This document shows positions 28,301 through 38,509 of a stretch of 64,000 nucleotides of DNA, in pieces. Every line of letters begins with the position of its first letter. The stretch's first letter is position 1. The DNA is taken from contig NC_088775.1 of the NCBI RefSeq assembly GCF_954871325.1, forward strand, positions 35,007,561 to 35,071,560, in the 5' to 3' direction. A program made the position numbers and the translations under genes. The stretch is from Gordionus sp. m RMFG-2023 (taxonomy: Eukaryota; Nematomorpha; Gordioida; Chordodea; Parachordodidae). Below the pieces are notes generated by a model. It was not told the DNA's origin, made no database searches, and saw only the letters and a list, made by a program, of their open reading frames with translations.

Positions 28301-29386
28301 CGCGACAAAAAATATATTTTGTGAACCGGAAACGTAAAAAAATACATCCGGTTTTGGATAGAGAATTAAATTCTGAGTTCAATGATATAAATATATTCAA
28401 AATTACTTTTAAAATGTTAGCCTTTCCCCTATAAATGTCTTTCGCGACAAAAATTTTATTTTGTGAGACAACGTAAAAAAATACATCTAAGCGGTTTTGG
28501 ATAGAGAATTAAATTCTGAGTTCAATGATATAAATATATTCAAAATTATTTTTAAAATGTTAGCCTTTCCCCTATAAATGTCTTTCGCGACAAAATATTT
28601 ATTTTGTGAACCGGAAATTAAAAATACATCTAAGCGGTTTTGGATAGAGAATTAAATTCTGAGTTCAATGATATAAATATATTCAAAATTACTTTTAAAA
28701 TGTTAGCCTTTCCCCTATAAATGTCTTTCGCGACAAAATATTTATTTTGTGAACCGGAAATTAAAAATACATCTAAGCGGTTTTGGATAGAGAATTAAAT
28801 TCTGAGTTCAATGATATATATATATTCAAAATTACTTTTAAAATGTTAGCCTTTCCCCTATAAATGTCTTTCGCGACAAAAGATTTATTTTGTGAACCGA
28901 AAACGTAAAAAATAACATCTAAGCGGTATTGGATAGAGAATTAAATTCTGAGTTCAATGATATAAATATATTCAAAATTACTTTTAAAATGTTAGCCTTG
29001 CCCCTATAAATGTCTTTTGCGACAAAATATTTATTTTGTGAACCGGAAATTAAAAATACATCTAAGCGGTTTTGGATAGAGAATTAAATTCTGAGTTCAA
29101 TGATATAAATATATTCAAAATTACTTTTAAAATGCTAGCCTTTCCCATATAAATGTCTTTCGCGACAAAAAATTTATTTTGTGAACCGGAAACGTAATAA
29201 AATACATCTAACCTCTTTTGGATAGAGAATTAAATTCTGAGTTCAATGATATAAATATATTCAAAATTACTTTTAAAATGTTAGCCTTTCCCCTATAAAT
29301 GTCTTTCGCGACAAAATATTTATTTTGTGAACCGGAAATTAAAAATACAACTAAGCGGTTTTGGATAGAGAATTAAATTCTGAGTT
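25371..29386 (+). repeat. Satellite block 8: rearranged higher-order repeats, 28 monomers
   Basis: Monomer starts: W 25371, P 25514, Q/P 25660, Q 25806, R 25952, G 26098, B 26241, S 26387, X 26530, Y 26676, K' 26819, I 26962, J 27108, W/S 27254, Z/K 27397, I 27540, J 27686, N 27832, K2 27973 (with ATATATATA start), T 28116, U 28238, V 28380, W 28523, K 28666, D 28809, H 28955, B 29098, S 29244. Oddities: Q is doubled, I and J occur twice around two hybrids, and D is followed directly by H. The interval from T 24389 to T 28116 is again 26 monomers and 3,727 bp, but its composition differs from the reference. Confidence 0.92.
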
Positions 29387-32217
29387 CAATGATATAAATA
29401 TATTCAAAATTACTTTTAAAATCTTAGCCTTTCCCTTATAAATGTCTTTCGCGACAAAAGATTTATTTTGTGAACCGGAAACGTAAAAAAATACATCTAA
29501 GCGGTTTTGGATAGAGAATTAAATTCTGAGTTCAATGATATAAATATATTCAAAATTACTTTTAAAATGTTAGCCTTTTCCCTATAAATGTCTTTCGCGA
29601 CAAAATATTTATTTTGTGAACCGGAAATTAAAAATACATCTAAGCGGTTTTGGATAGAGAATTAAATTCTGAGTTCAATGATATATATATATTCAAAATT
29701 ACTTTTAAAATGTTAGCCTTTCCCCTATAAATGTCTTTCGCGACAAAAGATTTATTTTGTGAACCGGAAACGTAAAAAAATACATCTAAGCGGTTTTGGA
29801 TAGAGAATTAAATTCTGATTTCAATGATATAAATATATTCAAAATTACTTTTAAAATGTTAGCCTTTTCCCTATAAATGTCTTTCGCGACAAAATATTTA
29901 TTTTGTGAACCGGAAATTAAAAATACATCTAAGCGGTTTTGGATAGAGAATTAAATTCTGAGTTCAATGATATAAATATATTCAAAATTATTTTTAAAAT
30001 GTTAGCCTTTCCCCTATAAATGTCTTTCGCGACAAAATAATTTTGTGAACCAGAAATTAAAAATACATCTAAGCGGTTTTGGATAGAGAATTAAATTCTG
30101 AGTTCAATGATATAAATATATTCAAAATTACTTTTAAAATGTTAGCCTTTCCCCTATAAATGTCTATCGCGACAAAATATTTATTTTGTGAACCGGAAAT
30201 TAAAAATACATCTAAGCGGTTTTGGATAGAGAATTAAATTCTGAGTTCATTGATATAAATATATTCAATCCCCTATAAATGTCTTTCGCGACAAAATATT
30301 TTTTTTGTGAACCGGAAACGTTATAAAATACATCTAAGAGGTTTTGGATAGAGAATTAAATTCTGAGTTCAATGATATAAATATATTCAAAATTACTTTT
30401 AAAATGTTAGCCTTTCCCATATAAATGTCTTTCGCGACAAAAAATATATTTTGTGAACCGGAAACGTAAAAAAATACATCCGGTTTTGGATAGAGAATTA
30501 AATTCTGAGTTCAATGATATAAATATATTCAAAATTACTTTTAAAATGTTAGCCTTTCCCCTATAAATGTCTTTCGCGACAAAATATTTATTTTGTGAAC
30601 CGGAAATTAAAAATACATCTAAGCTGTTTTGGATAGAGAATTAAATTCTGAGTTCAATGATATAAATATATTCAAAATTACTTTTAAAATGTTAGCCTTT
30701 CCCCTATAAATGTCTTTCGCGACAAAATATTTATTTTGTGAACCGGAAATTAAAAATACATCTAAGCGGTTTTGGATAGAGAATTAAATTCTGAGTTCAA
30801 TGATATATATATATTCAAAATTACTTTTAAAATGTTAGCCTTTCCCCTATAAATGTCTTTCGCGACAAAAGATTTATTTTGTGAACCGAAAACGTAAAAA
30901 ATAACATCTAAGCGGTATTGGATAGAGAATTAAATTCTGAGTTCAATGATATAAATATATTCAAAATTATGTTTAAAATGTTAGCCTTTCCCCTATAAAT
31001 GTCTTTCGCGACAAAATATTTATTTTGTAAACCGGAAATTAAAAATATATCTAAGCGGTTTTGGATAGAGAATTAAATTCTGAGTTCAATGATATATATA
31101 TATTCAAAATTACTTTTAAAATGTTAGCCTTTCCCCTATAAATGTCTTTCGCGACAAAATATTTATTTTGTGAACCGGAAACGTAAAAAAATACATCTAA
31201 GCGGTTTTGGATAGAGAATCAAATTCTGAGTTCAATGATATAAATATATTCAAAATTACATTTAAAATGTTAGCCTTTTCCCTATAAATGTCTTTCGCGA
31301 CAAAATATTTATTTTGTGAACCGGAAATTAAAAATACATCTAAGCGGTTTTGGATAGAGAATTAAATTCTGAGTTCAATGATATAAATATATTCAAAATT
31401 ACTTTTAAAATGCTAGCCTTTCCCATATAAATGTCTTTCGCGACAAAAAATTTATTTTGTGAACCGGAAACGTAATAAAATACATCTAACCTCTTTTGGA
31501 TAGAGAATTAAATTCTGAGTTCAATGATATAAATATATTCAAAATTACTTTTAAAATGTTAGCCTTTCCCCTATAAATGTCTTTCGCGACAAAAGATTTC
31601 TTTTGTGAACCGGAAACGTAAAAAAATACATCTAAGCGGTTTTGGATAGAGAATTAAATTCTGAGTTCAATGATATAAATATATTCAAAATTACATTTAA
31701 AATGTTAGCCTTTCCCCTATAAATGTCTATCGCGACAAAATATTTATTTTGTGAACCGGAAATTAAAAATACATCTAAGCGGTTTTGGATAGAGAATTAA
31801 ATTCTGAGTTCATTGATATAAATATATTCAATCCCCTATAAATGTCTTTCGCGACAAAATATTTTTTTTGTGAACCGGAAACGTTATAAAATACATCTAA
31901 GAGGTTTTGGATAGAGAATTAAATTCTGAGTTCAATGATATAAATATATTCAAAATTACTTTTAAAATGTTAGCCTTTCCCATATAAATGTCTTTCGCGA
32001 CAAAAAATATATTTTGTGAACCGGAAACGTAAAAAAATACATCCGGTTTTGGATAGAGAATTAAATTCTGAGTTCAATGATATAAATATATTCAAAATTA
32101 CTTTTAAAATGTTAGCCTTTCCCCTATAAATGTCTTTCGCGACAAAAATTTTATTTTGTGAGACAACGTAAAAAAATACATCTAAGCGGTTTTGGATAGA
32201 GAATTAAATTCTGAGTT
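29387..32217 (+). repeat. Satellite block 9: 2,831-bp segmental duplication, copy 1
   Basis: Twenty monomers: X 29387, Y 29533, Z 29676, Y 29822, W/N 29965, K2 30105, T 30248, U 30370, V/K 30512, K 30655, D 30798, E 30944, F 31087, G 31233, B 31376, R 31522, G/K2 31668, T 31811, U 31933, V 32075. The Y at 29822 is preceded by CTGATTTC instead of CTGAGTTC. The W/N hybrid has the W head (TATTTTTA) and the short hairpin plus CCAGAAATT of N. The G/K2 hybrid joins the ACATTT head of G to the TCTATCGCG tail of K2. Confidence 0.92.
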
Positions 32218-35200
32218 CAATGATATAAATATATTCAAAATTACTTTTAAAATCTTAGCCTTTCCCTTATAAATGTCTTTCGCGACAAAAGATTTATTTT
32301 GTGAACCGGAAACGTAAAAAAATACATCTAAGCGGTTTTGGATAGAGAATTAAATTCTGAGTTCAATGATATAAATATATTCAAAATTACTTTTAAAATG
32401 TTAGCCTTTTCCCTATAAATGTCTTTCGCGACAAAATATTTATTTTGTGAACCGGAAATTAAAAATACATCTAAGCGGTTTTGGATAGAGAATTAAATTC
32501 TGAGTTCAATGATATATATATATTCAAAATTACTTTTAAAATGTTAGCCTTTCCCCTATAAATGTCTTTCGCGACAAAAGATTTATTTTGTGAACCGGAA
32601 ACGTAAAAAAATACATCTAAGCGGTTTTGGATAGAGAATTAAATTCTGATTTCAATGATATAAATATATTCAAAATTACTTTTAAAATGTTAGCCTTTTC
32701 CCTATAAATGTCTTTCGCGACAAAATATTTATTTTGTGAACCGGAAATTAAAAATACATCTAAGCGGTTTTGGATAGAGAATTAAATTCTGAGTTCAATG
32801 ATATAAATATATTCAAAATTATTTTTAAAATGTTAGCCTTTCCCCTATAAATGTCTTTCGCGACAAAATAATTTTGTGAACCAGAAATTAAAAATACATC
32901 TAAGCGGTTTTGGATAGAGAATTAAATTCTGAGTTCAATGATATAAATATATTCAAAATTACTTTTAAAATGTTAGCCTTTCCCCTATAAATGTCTATCG
33001 CGACAAAATATTTATTTTGTGAACCGGAAATTAAAAATACATCTAAGCGGTTTTGGATAGAGAATTAAATTCTGAGTTCATTGATATAAATATATTCAAT
33101 CCCCTATAAATGTCTTTCGCGACAAAATATTTTTTTTGTGAACCGGAAACGTTATAAAATACATCTAAGAGGTTTTGGATAGAGAATTAAATTCTGAGTT
33201 CAATGATATAAATATATTCAAAATTACTTTTAAAATGTTAGCCTTTCCCATATAAATGTCTTTCTAGACAAAAAATATATTTTGTGAACCGGAAACGTAA
33301 AAAAATACATCCGGTTTTGGATAGAGAATTAAATTCTGAGTTCAATGATATAAATATATTCAAAATTACTTTTAAAATGTTAGCCTTTCCCCTATAAATG
33401 TCTTTCGCGACAAAAATTTTATTTTGTGAGACAACGTAAAAAAATACATCTAAGCGGTTTTGGATAGAGAATTAAATTCTGAGTTCAATGATATAAATAT
33501 ATTCAAAATTATTTTTAAAATGTTAGCCTTTCCCCTATAAATGTCTTTCGCGACAAAATATTTATTTTGTGAACCGGAAATTAAAAATACATCTAAGCGG
33601 TTTTGGATAGAGAATTAAATTCTGAGTTCAATGATATAAATATATTCAAAATTACTTTTAAAATCTTAGCCTTTCCCTTATAAATGTCTTTCGCGACAAA
33701 AGATTTATTTTGTGAACCGGAAACGTAAAAAAATACATCTAAGCGGTTTTGGATAGAGAATTAAATTCTGAGTTCAATGATATAAATATATTCAAAATTA
33801 CTTTTAAAATGTTAGCCTTTTCCCTATAAATGTCTTTCGCGACAAAATATTTATTTTGTGAACCGGAAATTAAAAATACATCTAAGCGGTTTTGGATAGA
33901 GAATTAAATTCTGAGTTCAATGATATATATATATTCAAAATTACTTTTAAAATGTTAGCCTTTCCCCTATAAATGTCTTTCGCGACAAAAGATTTATTTT
34001 GTGAACCGGAAACGTAAAAAAATACATCTAAGCGGTTTTGGATAGAGAATTAAATTCTGAGTTCAATGATATAAATATATTCAAAATTACTTTTAAAATG
34101 TTAGCCTTTTCCCTATAAATGTCTTTCGCGACAAAATATTTATTTTGTGAACCGGAAATTAAAAATACATCTAAGCGGTTTTGGATAGAGAATTAAATTC
34201 TGAGTTCAATGATATAAATATATTCAAAATTATTTTTAAAATGTTAGCCTTTCCCCTATAAATGTCTTTCGCGACAAAAAATTTATTTTGTGAACCGGAA
34301 ACGTTATAAAATACATCTAAGCGGTATTGTATAGAGAATTAAATTCTGAGTTCAGTGATATAAATATATTCAAAATTACTTTTAAAATGTTAGCCTTTCC
34401 CCTATAAATGTCTTTCGCCACAAAAGATTTATTTTGTGAACCGGAAACGTAAAAAAATACATCTAAGCGGTTTTGGATAGAGAATTAAATTCTGAGTTCA
34501 ATGATATAAATATATTCAAAATTACTTTTAAAATGTTAGCCTTTCCCCCTATAAATGTCTTTCGCGACAAAATAATTTTGTGAACCAGAAATTAAAAATA
34601 CATCTAAGCGGTTTTGGATAGAGAATTAAATTCTGAGTTCAATGATATAAATATATTCAAAATTACTTTTAAAATGTTAGCCTTTCCCCTATAAATGTCT
34701 ATCGCGACAAAATATTTATTTTGTGAACCGGAAATTAAAAATACATCTAAGCGGTTTTGGATAGAGAATTAAATTCTGAGTTCATTGATATAAATATATT
34801 CAATCCCCTATAAATGTCTTTCGCGACAAAATATTTTTTTTGTGAACCGGAAACGTTATAAAATACATCTAAGAGGTTTTGGATAGAGAATTAAATTCTG
34901 AGTTCAATGATATAAATATATTCAAAATTACTTTTAAAATGTTAGCCTTTCCCATATAAATGTCTTTCGCGACAAAAAATATATTTTGTGAACCGGAAAC
35001 GTAAAAAAATACATCCGGTTTTGGATAGAGAATTAAATTCTGAGTTCAATGATATAAATATATTCAAAATTACTTTTAAAATGTTAGCCTTTCCCCTATA
35101 AATGTCTTTCGCGACAAAAATTTTATTTTGTGAGACAACGTAAAAAAATACATCTAAGCGGTTTTGGATAGAGAATTAAATTCTGAGTTCAATGATATAA

Positions 35201-35332
35201 ATATATTCAAAATTATTTTTAAAATGTTAGCCTTTCCCCTATAAATGTCTTTCGCGACAAAATATTTATTTTGTGAACCGGAAATTAAAAATACATCTAA
35301 GCGGTTTTGGATAGAGAATTAAATTCTGAGTT
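32218..35332 (+). repeat. Satellite block 10: duplication copy 2, then 12-monomer short repeat
   Basis: Monomer starts: X 32218, Y 32364, Z 32507, Y 32653, W/N 32796, K2 32936, T 33079, U 33201, V 33343, W 33486, X 33629, Y 33775, Z 33918, Y 34064, I 34207, J 34353, N 34499, K2 34640, T 34783, U 34905, V 35047, W 35190. The first nine repeat 29387 onward at a shift of 2,831 bp, including the CTGATTTC variant and the W/N hybrid. In U 33201 the CGCG motif has become CTAG, giving TCTAGA. T 33079 to T 34783 is a 12-monomer, 1,704-bp short form of the repeat in which W is followed directly by X. Confidence 0.92.
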
Positions 35333-35337
35333 CAATG

Positions 35338-35349
35338 ATATAAATATAT
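35338..35349. repeat. Short AT palindrome 1 of each monomer
   Basis: ATATAAATATAT: five-base arms around AA at unit positions 6-17. In D, F, Z and K' the spacer changes and the tract becomes a continuous ATATATATATAT. Shown for the reference K; present in nearly every unit. Confidence 0.85.
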
Positions 35350-35359
35350 TCAAAATTAC

Positions 35360-35367
35360 TTTTAAAA
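35360..35367. repeat. Short palindrome 2, TTTTAAAA
   Basis: Self-complementary octamer at unit positions 28-35, holding TTTAAA. Changed at its left end in E, G and W, and deleted in T. Confidence 0.85.
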
Positions 35368-35382
35368 TGTTAGCCTTTCCCC

Positions 35383-35390
35383 TATAAATG
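35383..35390 (+). promoter_or_regulatory. TATAAATG motif, TATA-box-like, in every monomer
   Basis: TATAAATG at unit positions 51-58 follows a short pyrimidine run. It matches a generic TATA box, but AT-rich DNA produces such matches often and nothing here shows transcription. Shown for the reference K; conserved in almost all units, including the shortened T. Confidence 0.2.
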
Positions 35391-35394
35391 TCTT

Positions 35395-35400
35395 TCGCGA
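35395..35400. repeat. TCGCGA site recurring each monomer
   Basis: TCGCGA at unit positions 63-68 holds two CpGs in an AT-rich unit. It is lost in H (TTGCGA), J (TCGCCA), the monomer at 1991 and the U at 33201 (TCTAGA). Intact sites would give a near-monomer ladder with skips at H and J. Confidence 0.9.
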
Positions 35401-35417
35401 CAAAATATTTATTTTGT
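35400..35417. repeat. Main inverted repeat of the monomer
   Basis: ACAAAATATTTATTTTGT: perfect 8-bp arms around TT at unit positions 68-85. This is the most variable spot of the monomer. N has a shorter perfect palindrome; R has paired arm changes that restore pairing; D, X, Z and J have one mispair; B, P, Q and I also carry one; T usually has its centre replaced by T residues. Confidence 0.88.
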
Positions 35418-35457
35418 GAACCGGAAATTAAAAATACATCTAAGCGGTTTTGGATAG

Positions 35458-35470
35458 AGAATTAAATTCT
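35458..35470. repeat. Short palindrome 4, AGAATT A AATTCT
   Basis: Perfect 6-bp arms around a single A at unit positions 126-138. Broken in F by GAATCAAATT; nearly invariant elsewhere. Confidence 0.85.
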
Positions 35471-35475
35471 GAGTT

Positions 35476-35621
35476 CAATGATATATATATATTCAAAATT
35501 ACTTTTAAAATGTTAGCCTTTCCCCTATAAATGTCTTTCGCGACAAAAGATTTATTTTGTGAACCGAAAACGTAAAAAATAACATCTAAGCGGTATTGGA
35601 TAGAGAATTAAATTCTGAGTT
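35476..35621 (+). repeat. Monomer type D (146 bp)
   Basis: Marked by ATATATATA near the start, the hairpin variant ACAAAAGATTTATTTTGT with one mispair, CCGAAAACGT (losing the CCGG site), AAAATAACATC and GGTATTGG. It often precedes E; D-E pairs are tandemly repeated at 3860-4726 and 9316-9893. Confidence 0.94.
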
Positions 35622-35764
35622 CAATGATATAAATATATTCAAAATTATGTTTAAAATGTTAGCCTTTCCCCTATAAATGTCTTTCGCGACAAAATATTTA
35701 TTTTGTAAACCGGAAATTAAAAATATATCTAAGCGGTTTTGGATAGAGAATTAAATTCTGAGTT
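35622..35764 (+). repeat. Monomer type E (143 bp)
   Basis: Marked by TTATGTTTAAAATG, TTTTGTAAACCGG (GTG changed to GTA) and AAATATATCTAAG. Confidence 0.94.
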
Positions 35765-35910
35765 CAATGATATATATATATTCAAAATTACTTTTAAAAT
35801 GTTAGCCTTTCCCCTATAAATGTCTTTCGCGACAAAATATTTATTTTGTGAACCGGAAACGTAAAAAAATACATCTAAGCGGTTTTGGATAGAGAATCAA
35901 ATTCTGAGTT
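35765..35910 (+). repeat. Monomer type F (146 bp)
   Basis: Marked by ATATATATA, the canonical hairpin, GGAAACGTAAAAAAATAC and the tail GAATCAAATTC, which breaks the AGAATT/AATTCT palindrome. Confidence 0.94.
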
Positions 35911-36053
35911 CAATGATATAAATATATTCAAAATTACATTTAAAATGTTAGCCTTTTCCCTATAAATGTCTTTCGCGACAAAATATTTATTTTGTGAACC
36001 GGAAATTAAAAATACATCTAAGCGGTTTTGGATAGAGAATTAAATTCTGAGTT
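35911..36053 (+). repeat. Monomer type G, first copy (143 bp)
   Basis: Marked by TTACATTTAAAATG and GCCTTTTCCC with the K-type hairpin and tail. The second copy is at 36924; both are followed by B. Confidence 0.94.
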
Positions 36054-36199
36054 CAATGATATAAATATATTCAAAATTACTTTTAAAATGCTAGCCTTTC
36101 CCATATAAATGTCTTTCGCGACAAAAAATTTATTTTGTGAACCGGAAACGTAATAAAATACATCTAACCTCTTTTGGATAGAGAATTAAATTCTGAGTT
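36054..36199 (+). repeat. Monomer type B, first copy (146 bp)
   Basis: Marked by AATGCTAGCC (a GCTAGC site), TTTCCCATAT, hairpin region ACAAAAAATTTATTTTGT, AAACGTAATAAAATAC and ATCTAACCTCTTTTGG in place of AAGCGG. It is one of the two most diverged types, with Q. Confidence 0.95.
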
Positions 36200-36342
36200 C
36201 AATGATATAAATATATTCAAAATTACTTTTAAAATGTTAGCCTTGCCCCTATAAATGTCTTTTGCGACAAAATATTTATTTTGTGAACCGGAAATTAAAA
36301 ATACATCTAAGCGGTTTTGGATAGAGAATTAAATTCTGAGTT
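36200..36342 (+). repeat. Monomer type H (143 bp)
   Basis: Marked by GCCTTGCCCC and CTTTTGCGAC. The latter removes one CpG by a CG to TG change and with it the TCGCGA site. Otherwise it is K-like. Confidence 0.94.
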
Positions 36343-36485
36343 CAATGATATAAATATATTCAAAATTATTTTTAAAATGTTAGCCTTTCCCCTATAAATG
36401 TCTTTCGCGACAAAATATTTATTTTGTGAACCGGAAATTAAAAATACATCTAAGCGGTTTTGGATAGAGAATTAAATTCTGAGTT
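36343..36485 (+). repeat. Monomer type W, first slot (143 bp)
   Basis: Marked by TTATTTTTAAAATG with an otherwise K-like unit. It occupies two slots of the repeat, after H and after V. Copies with GTGGACC occur only at 839, 3574, 5305 and 10472. Confidence 0.93.
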
Positions 36486-36631
36486 CAATGTTATAAATAT
36501 ATTCAAAATTACTTTTAAAATGTTAGCCTTTCCCATATAAATGTCTTTCGCGACAAAAAATTTATTTTGTGAACCGGAAACGTAATAAAATACATCTAAG
36601 CGGTTTTGGATAGAGAATTAAATTCTGAGTT
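36486..36631 (+). repeat. Monomer type P (146 bp)
   Basis: Marked by the CAATGTTATA start, TTTCCCATAT, ACAAAAAATTTATTTTGT and GTAATAAAATAC with AAGCGG kept. A form with the ordinary GATATA start (P') occurs at 15491, 20919, 23672, 57376 and 62954. Confidence 0.93.
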
Positions 36632-36777
36632 CAATGATATAAATATATTCAAAATTACTTTTAAAATGCTAGCCTTTTCCCTATAAATGTCTTTCGCGAC
36701 AAAAAATTTATTTTGTGAACCGGAAACGTAATAAAATACATCTAACCTCTTTTGGATAGAGAATTAAATTCTGAGTT
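36632..36777 (+). repeat. Monomer type Q (146 bp)
   Basis: Marked by AATGCTAGCC as in B, but with CCTTTTCCC, then ACAAAAAATTTATTTTGT, GTAATAAAATAC and ATCTAACCTC. Confidence 0.93.
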
Positions 36778-36923
36778 CAATGATATAAATATATTCAAAA
36801 TTACTTTTAAAATGTTAGCCTTTCCCCTATAAATGTCTTTCGCGACAAAAGATTTCTTTTGTGAACCGGAAACGTAAAAAAATACATCTAAGCGGTTTTG
36901 GATAGAGAATTAAATTCTGAGTT
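36778..36923 (+). repeat. Monomer type R (146 bp)
   Basis: Marked by ACAAAAGATTTCTTTTGT, in which paired changes in the two arms restore a perfect 8-bp inverted repeat, then GGAAACGTAAAAAAATAC. It occurs at 2564, 19059, 25952, 31522, 36778, 41346, 46777 and 63246. Confidence 0.94.
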
Positions 36924-37066
36924 CAATGATATAAATATATTCAAAATTACATTTAAAATGTTAGCCTTTTCCCTATAAATGTCTTTCGCGACAAAATATT
37001 TATTTTGTGAACCGGAAATTAAAAATACATCTAAGCGGTTTTGGATAGAGAATTAAATTCTGAGTT
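36924..37066 (+). repeat. Monomer type G, second copy (143 bp)
   Basis: Same ACATTT and CTTTTCCC markers as at 35911. In the duplicated segment 49202-53247 this slot carries GAACTGG, a CG to TG change in CCGG. Confidence 0.93.
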
Positions 37067-37212
37067 CAATGATATAAATATATTCAAAATTACTTTTAAA
37101 ATGCTAGCCTTTCCCATATAAATGTCTTTCGCGACAAAAAATTTATTTTGTGAACCGGAAACGTAATAAAATACATCTAACCTCTTTTGGATAGAGAATT
37201 AAATTCTGAGTT
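37067..37212 (+). repeat. Monomer type B, second copy (146 bp)
   Basis: Same markers as B at 36054 (GCTAGC, CCCATAT, ACCTC). Here it is followed by S rather than H. Confidence 0.94.
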
Positions 37213-37355
37213 CAATGATATAAATATATTCAAAATTACTTTTAAAATGTTAGCCTTTCCCCTATAAATGTCTTTCGCGACAAAATATTTATTTTGTGAA
37301 CCGGAAATTAAAAATACAACTAAGCGGTTTTGGATAGAGAATTAAATTCTGAGTT
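37213..37355 (+). repeat. Monomer type S (143 bp)
   Basis: K-like but with ATACAACTAAGCGG (ATC changed to AAC). It always precedes X except where hybrids occur. Confidence 0.93.
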
Positions 37356-37501
37356 CAATGATATAAATATATTCAAAATTACTTTTAAAATCTTAGCCTT
37401 TCCCTTATAAATGTCTTTCGCGACAAAAGATTTATTTTGTGAACCGGAAACGTAAAAAAATACATCTAAGCGGTTTTGGATAGAGAATTAAATTCTGAGT
37501 T
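37356..37501 (+). repeat. Monomer type X (146 bp)
   Basis: Marked by AAAATCTTAGCC and TTTCCCTTAT, hairpin ACAAAAGATTTATTTTGT and GGAAACGTAAAAAAATAC. Confidence 0.94.
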
Positions 37502-37644
37502 CAATGATATAAATATATTCAAAATTACTTTTAAAATGTTAGCCTTTTCCCTATAAATGTCTTTCGCGACAAAATATTTATTTTGTGAACCGGAAATTAA
37601 AAATACATCTAAGCGGTTTTGGATAGAGAATTAAATTTTGAGTT
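37502..37644 (+). repeat. Monomer type Y, first copy (143 bp)
   Basis: Marked by GTTAGCCTTTTCCC with an ordinary TTACTTTT and the K-type hairpin and tail. This copy ends in AAATTTTGAG, a variant shared with 42070-42212 and used as a duplication marker. Confidence 0.93.
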
Positions 37645-37790
37645 CAATGATATATATATATTCAAAATTACTTTTAAAATGTTAGCCTTTCCCCTATAAA
37701 TGTCTTTCGCGACAAAAGATTTATTTTGTGAACCGGAAACGTAAAAAAATACATCTAAGCGGTTTTGGATAGAGAATTAAATTCTGAGTT
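37645..37790 (+). repeat. Monomer type Z (146 bp)
   Basis: Marked by ATATATATA, CCCC, ACAAAAGATTTATTTTGT and AACCGGAAACGTAAAAAAATAC. It resembles D but keeps CCGG and GGTTTTGG. Confidence 0.93.
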
Positions 37791-37933
37791 CAATGATATA
37801 AATATATTCAAAATTACTTTTAAAATGTTAGCCTTTTCCCTATAAATGTCTTTCGCGACAAAATATTTATTTTGTGAACCGGAAATTAAAAATACATCTA
37901 AGCGGTTTTGGATAGAGAATTAAATTCTGAGTT
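37791..37933 (+). repeat. Monomer type Y, second copy (143 bp)
   Basis: Same CCTTTTCCC marker as the Y at 37502. In some repeats this slot is preceded by CTGATTTC (29822, 32653, 47790). Confidence 0.93.
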
Positions 37934-38079
37934 CAATGATATAAATATATTCAAAATTATTTTTAAAATGTTAGCCTTTCCCCTATAAATGTCTTTCGCG
38001 ACAAAAAATTTATTTTGTGAACCGGAAACGTTATAAAATACATCTAAGCGGTATTGTATAGAGAATTAAATTCTGAGTT
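37934..38079 (+). repeat. Monomer type I (146 bp)
   Basis: Marked by TTATTTTTAAAATG, ACAAAAAATTTATTTTGT, AAACGTTATAAAATAC and GGTATTGTATAG. The copies at 55215 and 59375 share a CCATTATATA start. Confidence 0.94.
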
Positions 38080-38225
38080 CAGTGATATAAATATATTCAA
38101 AATTACTTTTAAAATGTTAGCCTTTCCCCTATAAATGTCTTTCGCCACAAAAGATTTATTTTGTGAACCGGAAACGTAAAAAAATACATCTAAGCGGTTT
38201 TGGATAGAGAATTAAATTCTGAGTT
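38080..38225 (+). repeat. Monomer type J (146 bp)
   Basis: Marked by the CAGTGATATA start and TTTCGCCACAAAAGATTT, which removes the TCGCGA site, then GGAAACGTAAAAAAATAC. Confidence 0.94.
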
Positions 38226-38366
38226 CAATGATATAAATATATTCAAAATTACTTTTAAAATGTTAGCCTTTCCCCCTATAAATGTCTTTCGCGACAAAAT
38301 AATTTTGTGAACCAGAAATTAAAAATACATCTAAGCGGTTTTGGATAGAGAATTAAATTCTGAGTT
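38226..38366 (+). repeat. Monomer type N (141 bp)
   Basis: Marked by five Cs (TTTCCCCCTAT), the short palindrome ACAAAATAATTTTGT and AACCAGAAATT. The palindrome is 3 bp shorter than in K yet remains a perfect inverted repeat around one A. Confidence 0.94.
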
Positions 38367-38509
38367 CAATGATATAAATATATTCAAAATTACTTTTAAA
38401 ATGTTAGCCTTTCCCCTATAAATGTCTATCGCGACAAAATATTTATTTTGTGAACCGAAAATTAAAAATACATCTAAGCGGTTTTGGATAGAGAATTAAA
38501 TTCTGAGTT
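38367..38509 (+). repeat. Monomer type K2 (143 bp)
   Basis: K with ATGTCTATCGCGAC in place of ATGTCTTTCGCGAC. This copy also has CCGAAAATT, shared with 42935. TCTATCGCG occurs only between about 16.9 and 48.5 kb; the same slot outside that domain has ordinary K. Confidence 0.93.

Larger units (their letters stand above)
35333..35475 (+). repeat. Monomer type K (canonical unit, 143 bp)
   Basis: Reference monomer. ATAAATATA start, TTACTTTTAAAATG, GTTAGCC, TTTCCCC, TTTCGCGAC, hairpin ACAAAATATTTATTTTGT, AACCGGAAATT (the 143-bp class), ATACATCTAAGCGG. It holds four CpGs: two in CGCG, one in CCGG and one in GCGG. Confidence 0.95.

Noticed and set aside
35400-35417. Hairpin as a transcription terminator
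   Set aside because: The arms are almost pure A/T and recur every monomer with no gene upstream.
35393-35432. CENP-B-box-like sequence around TTTCGCGAC and AACCGGAAA
   Set aside because: TTCG is present but the A and CGGG positions of the box do not fit at the right spacing on either strand, and CCGG lies too far downstream.
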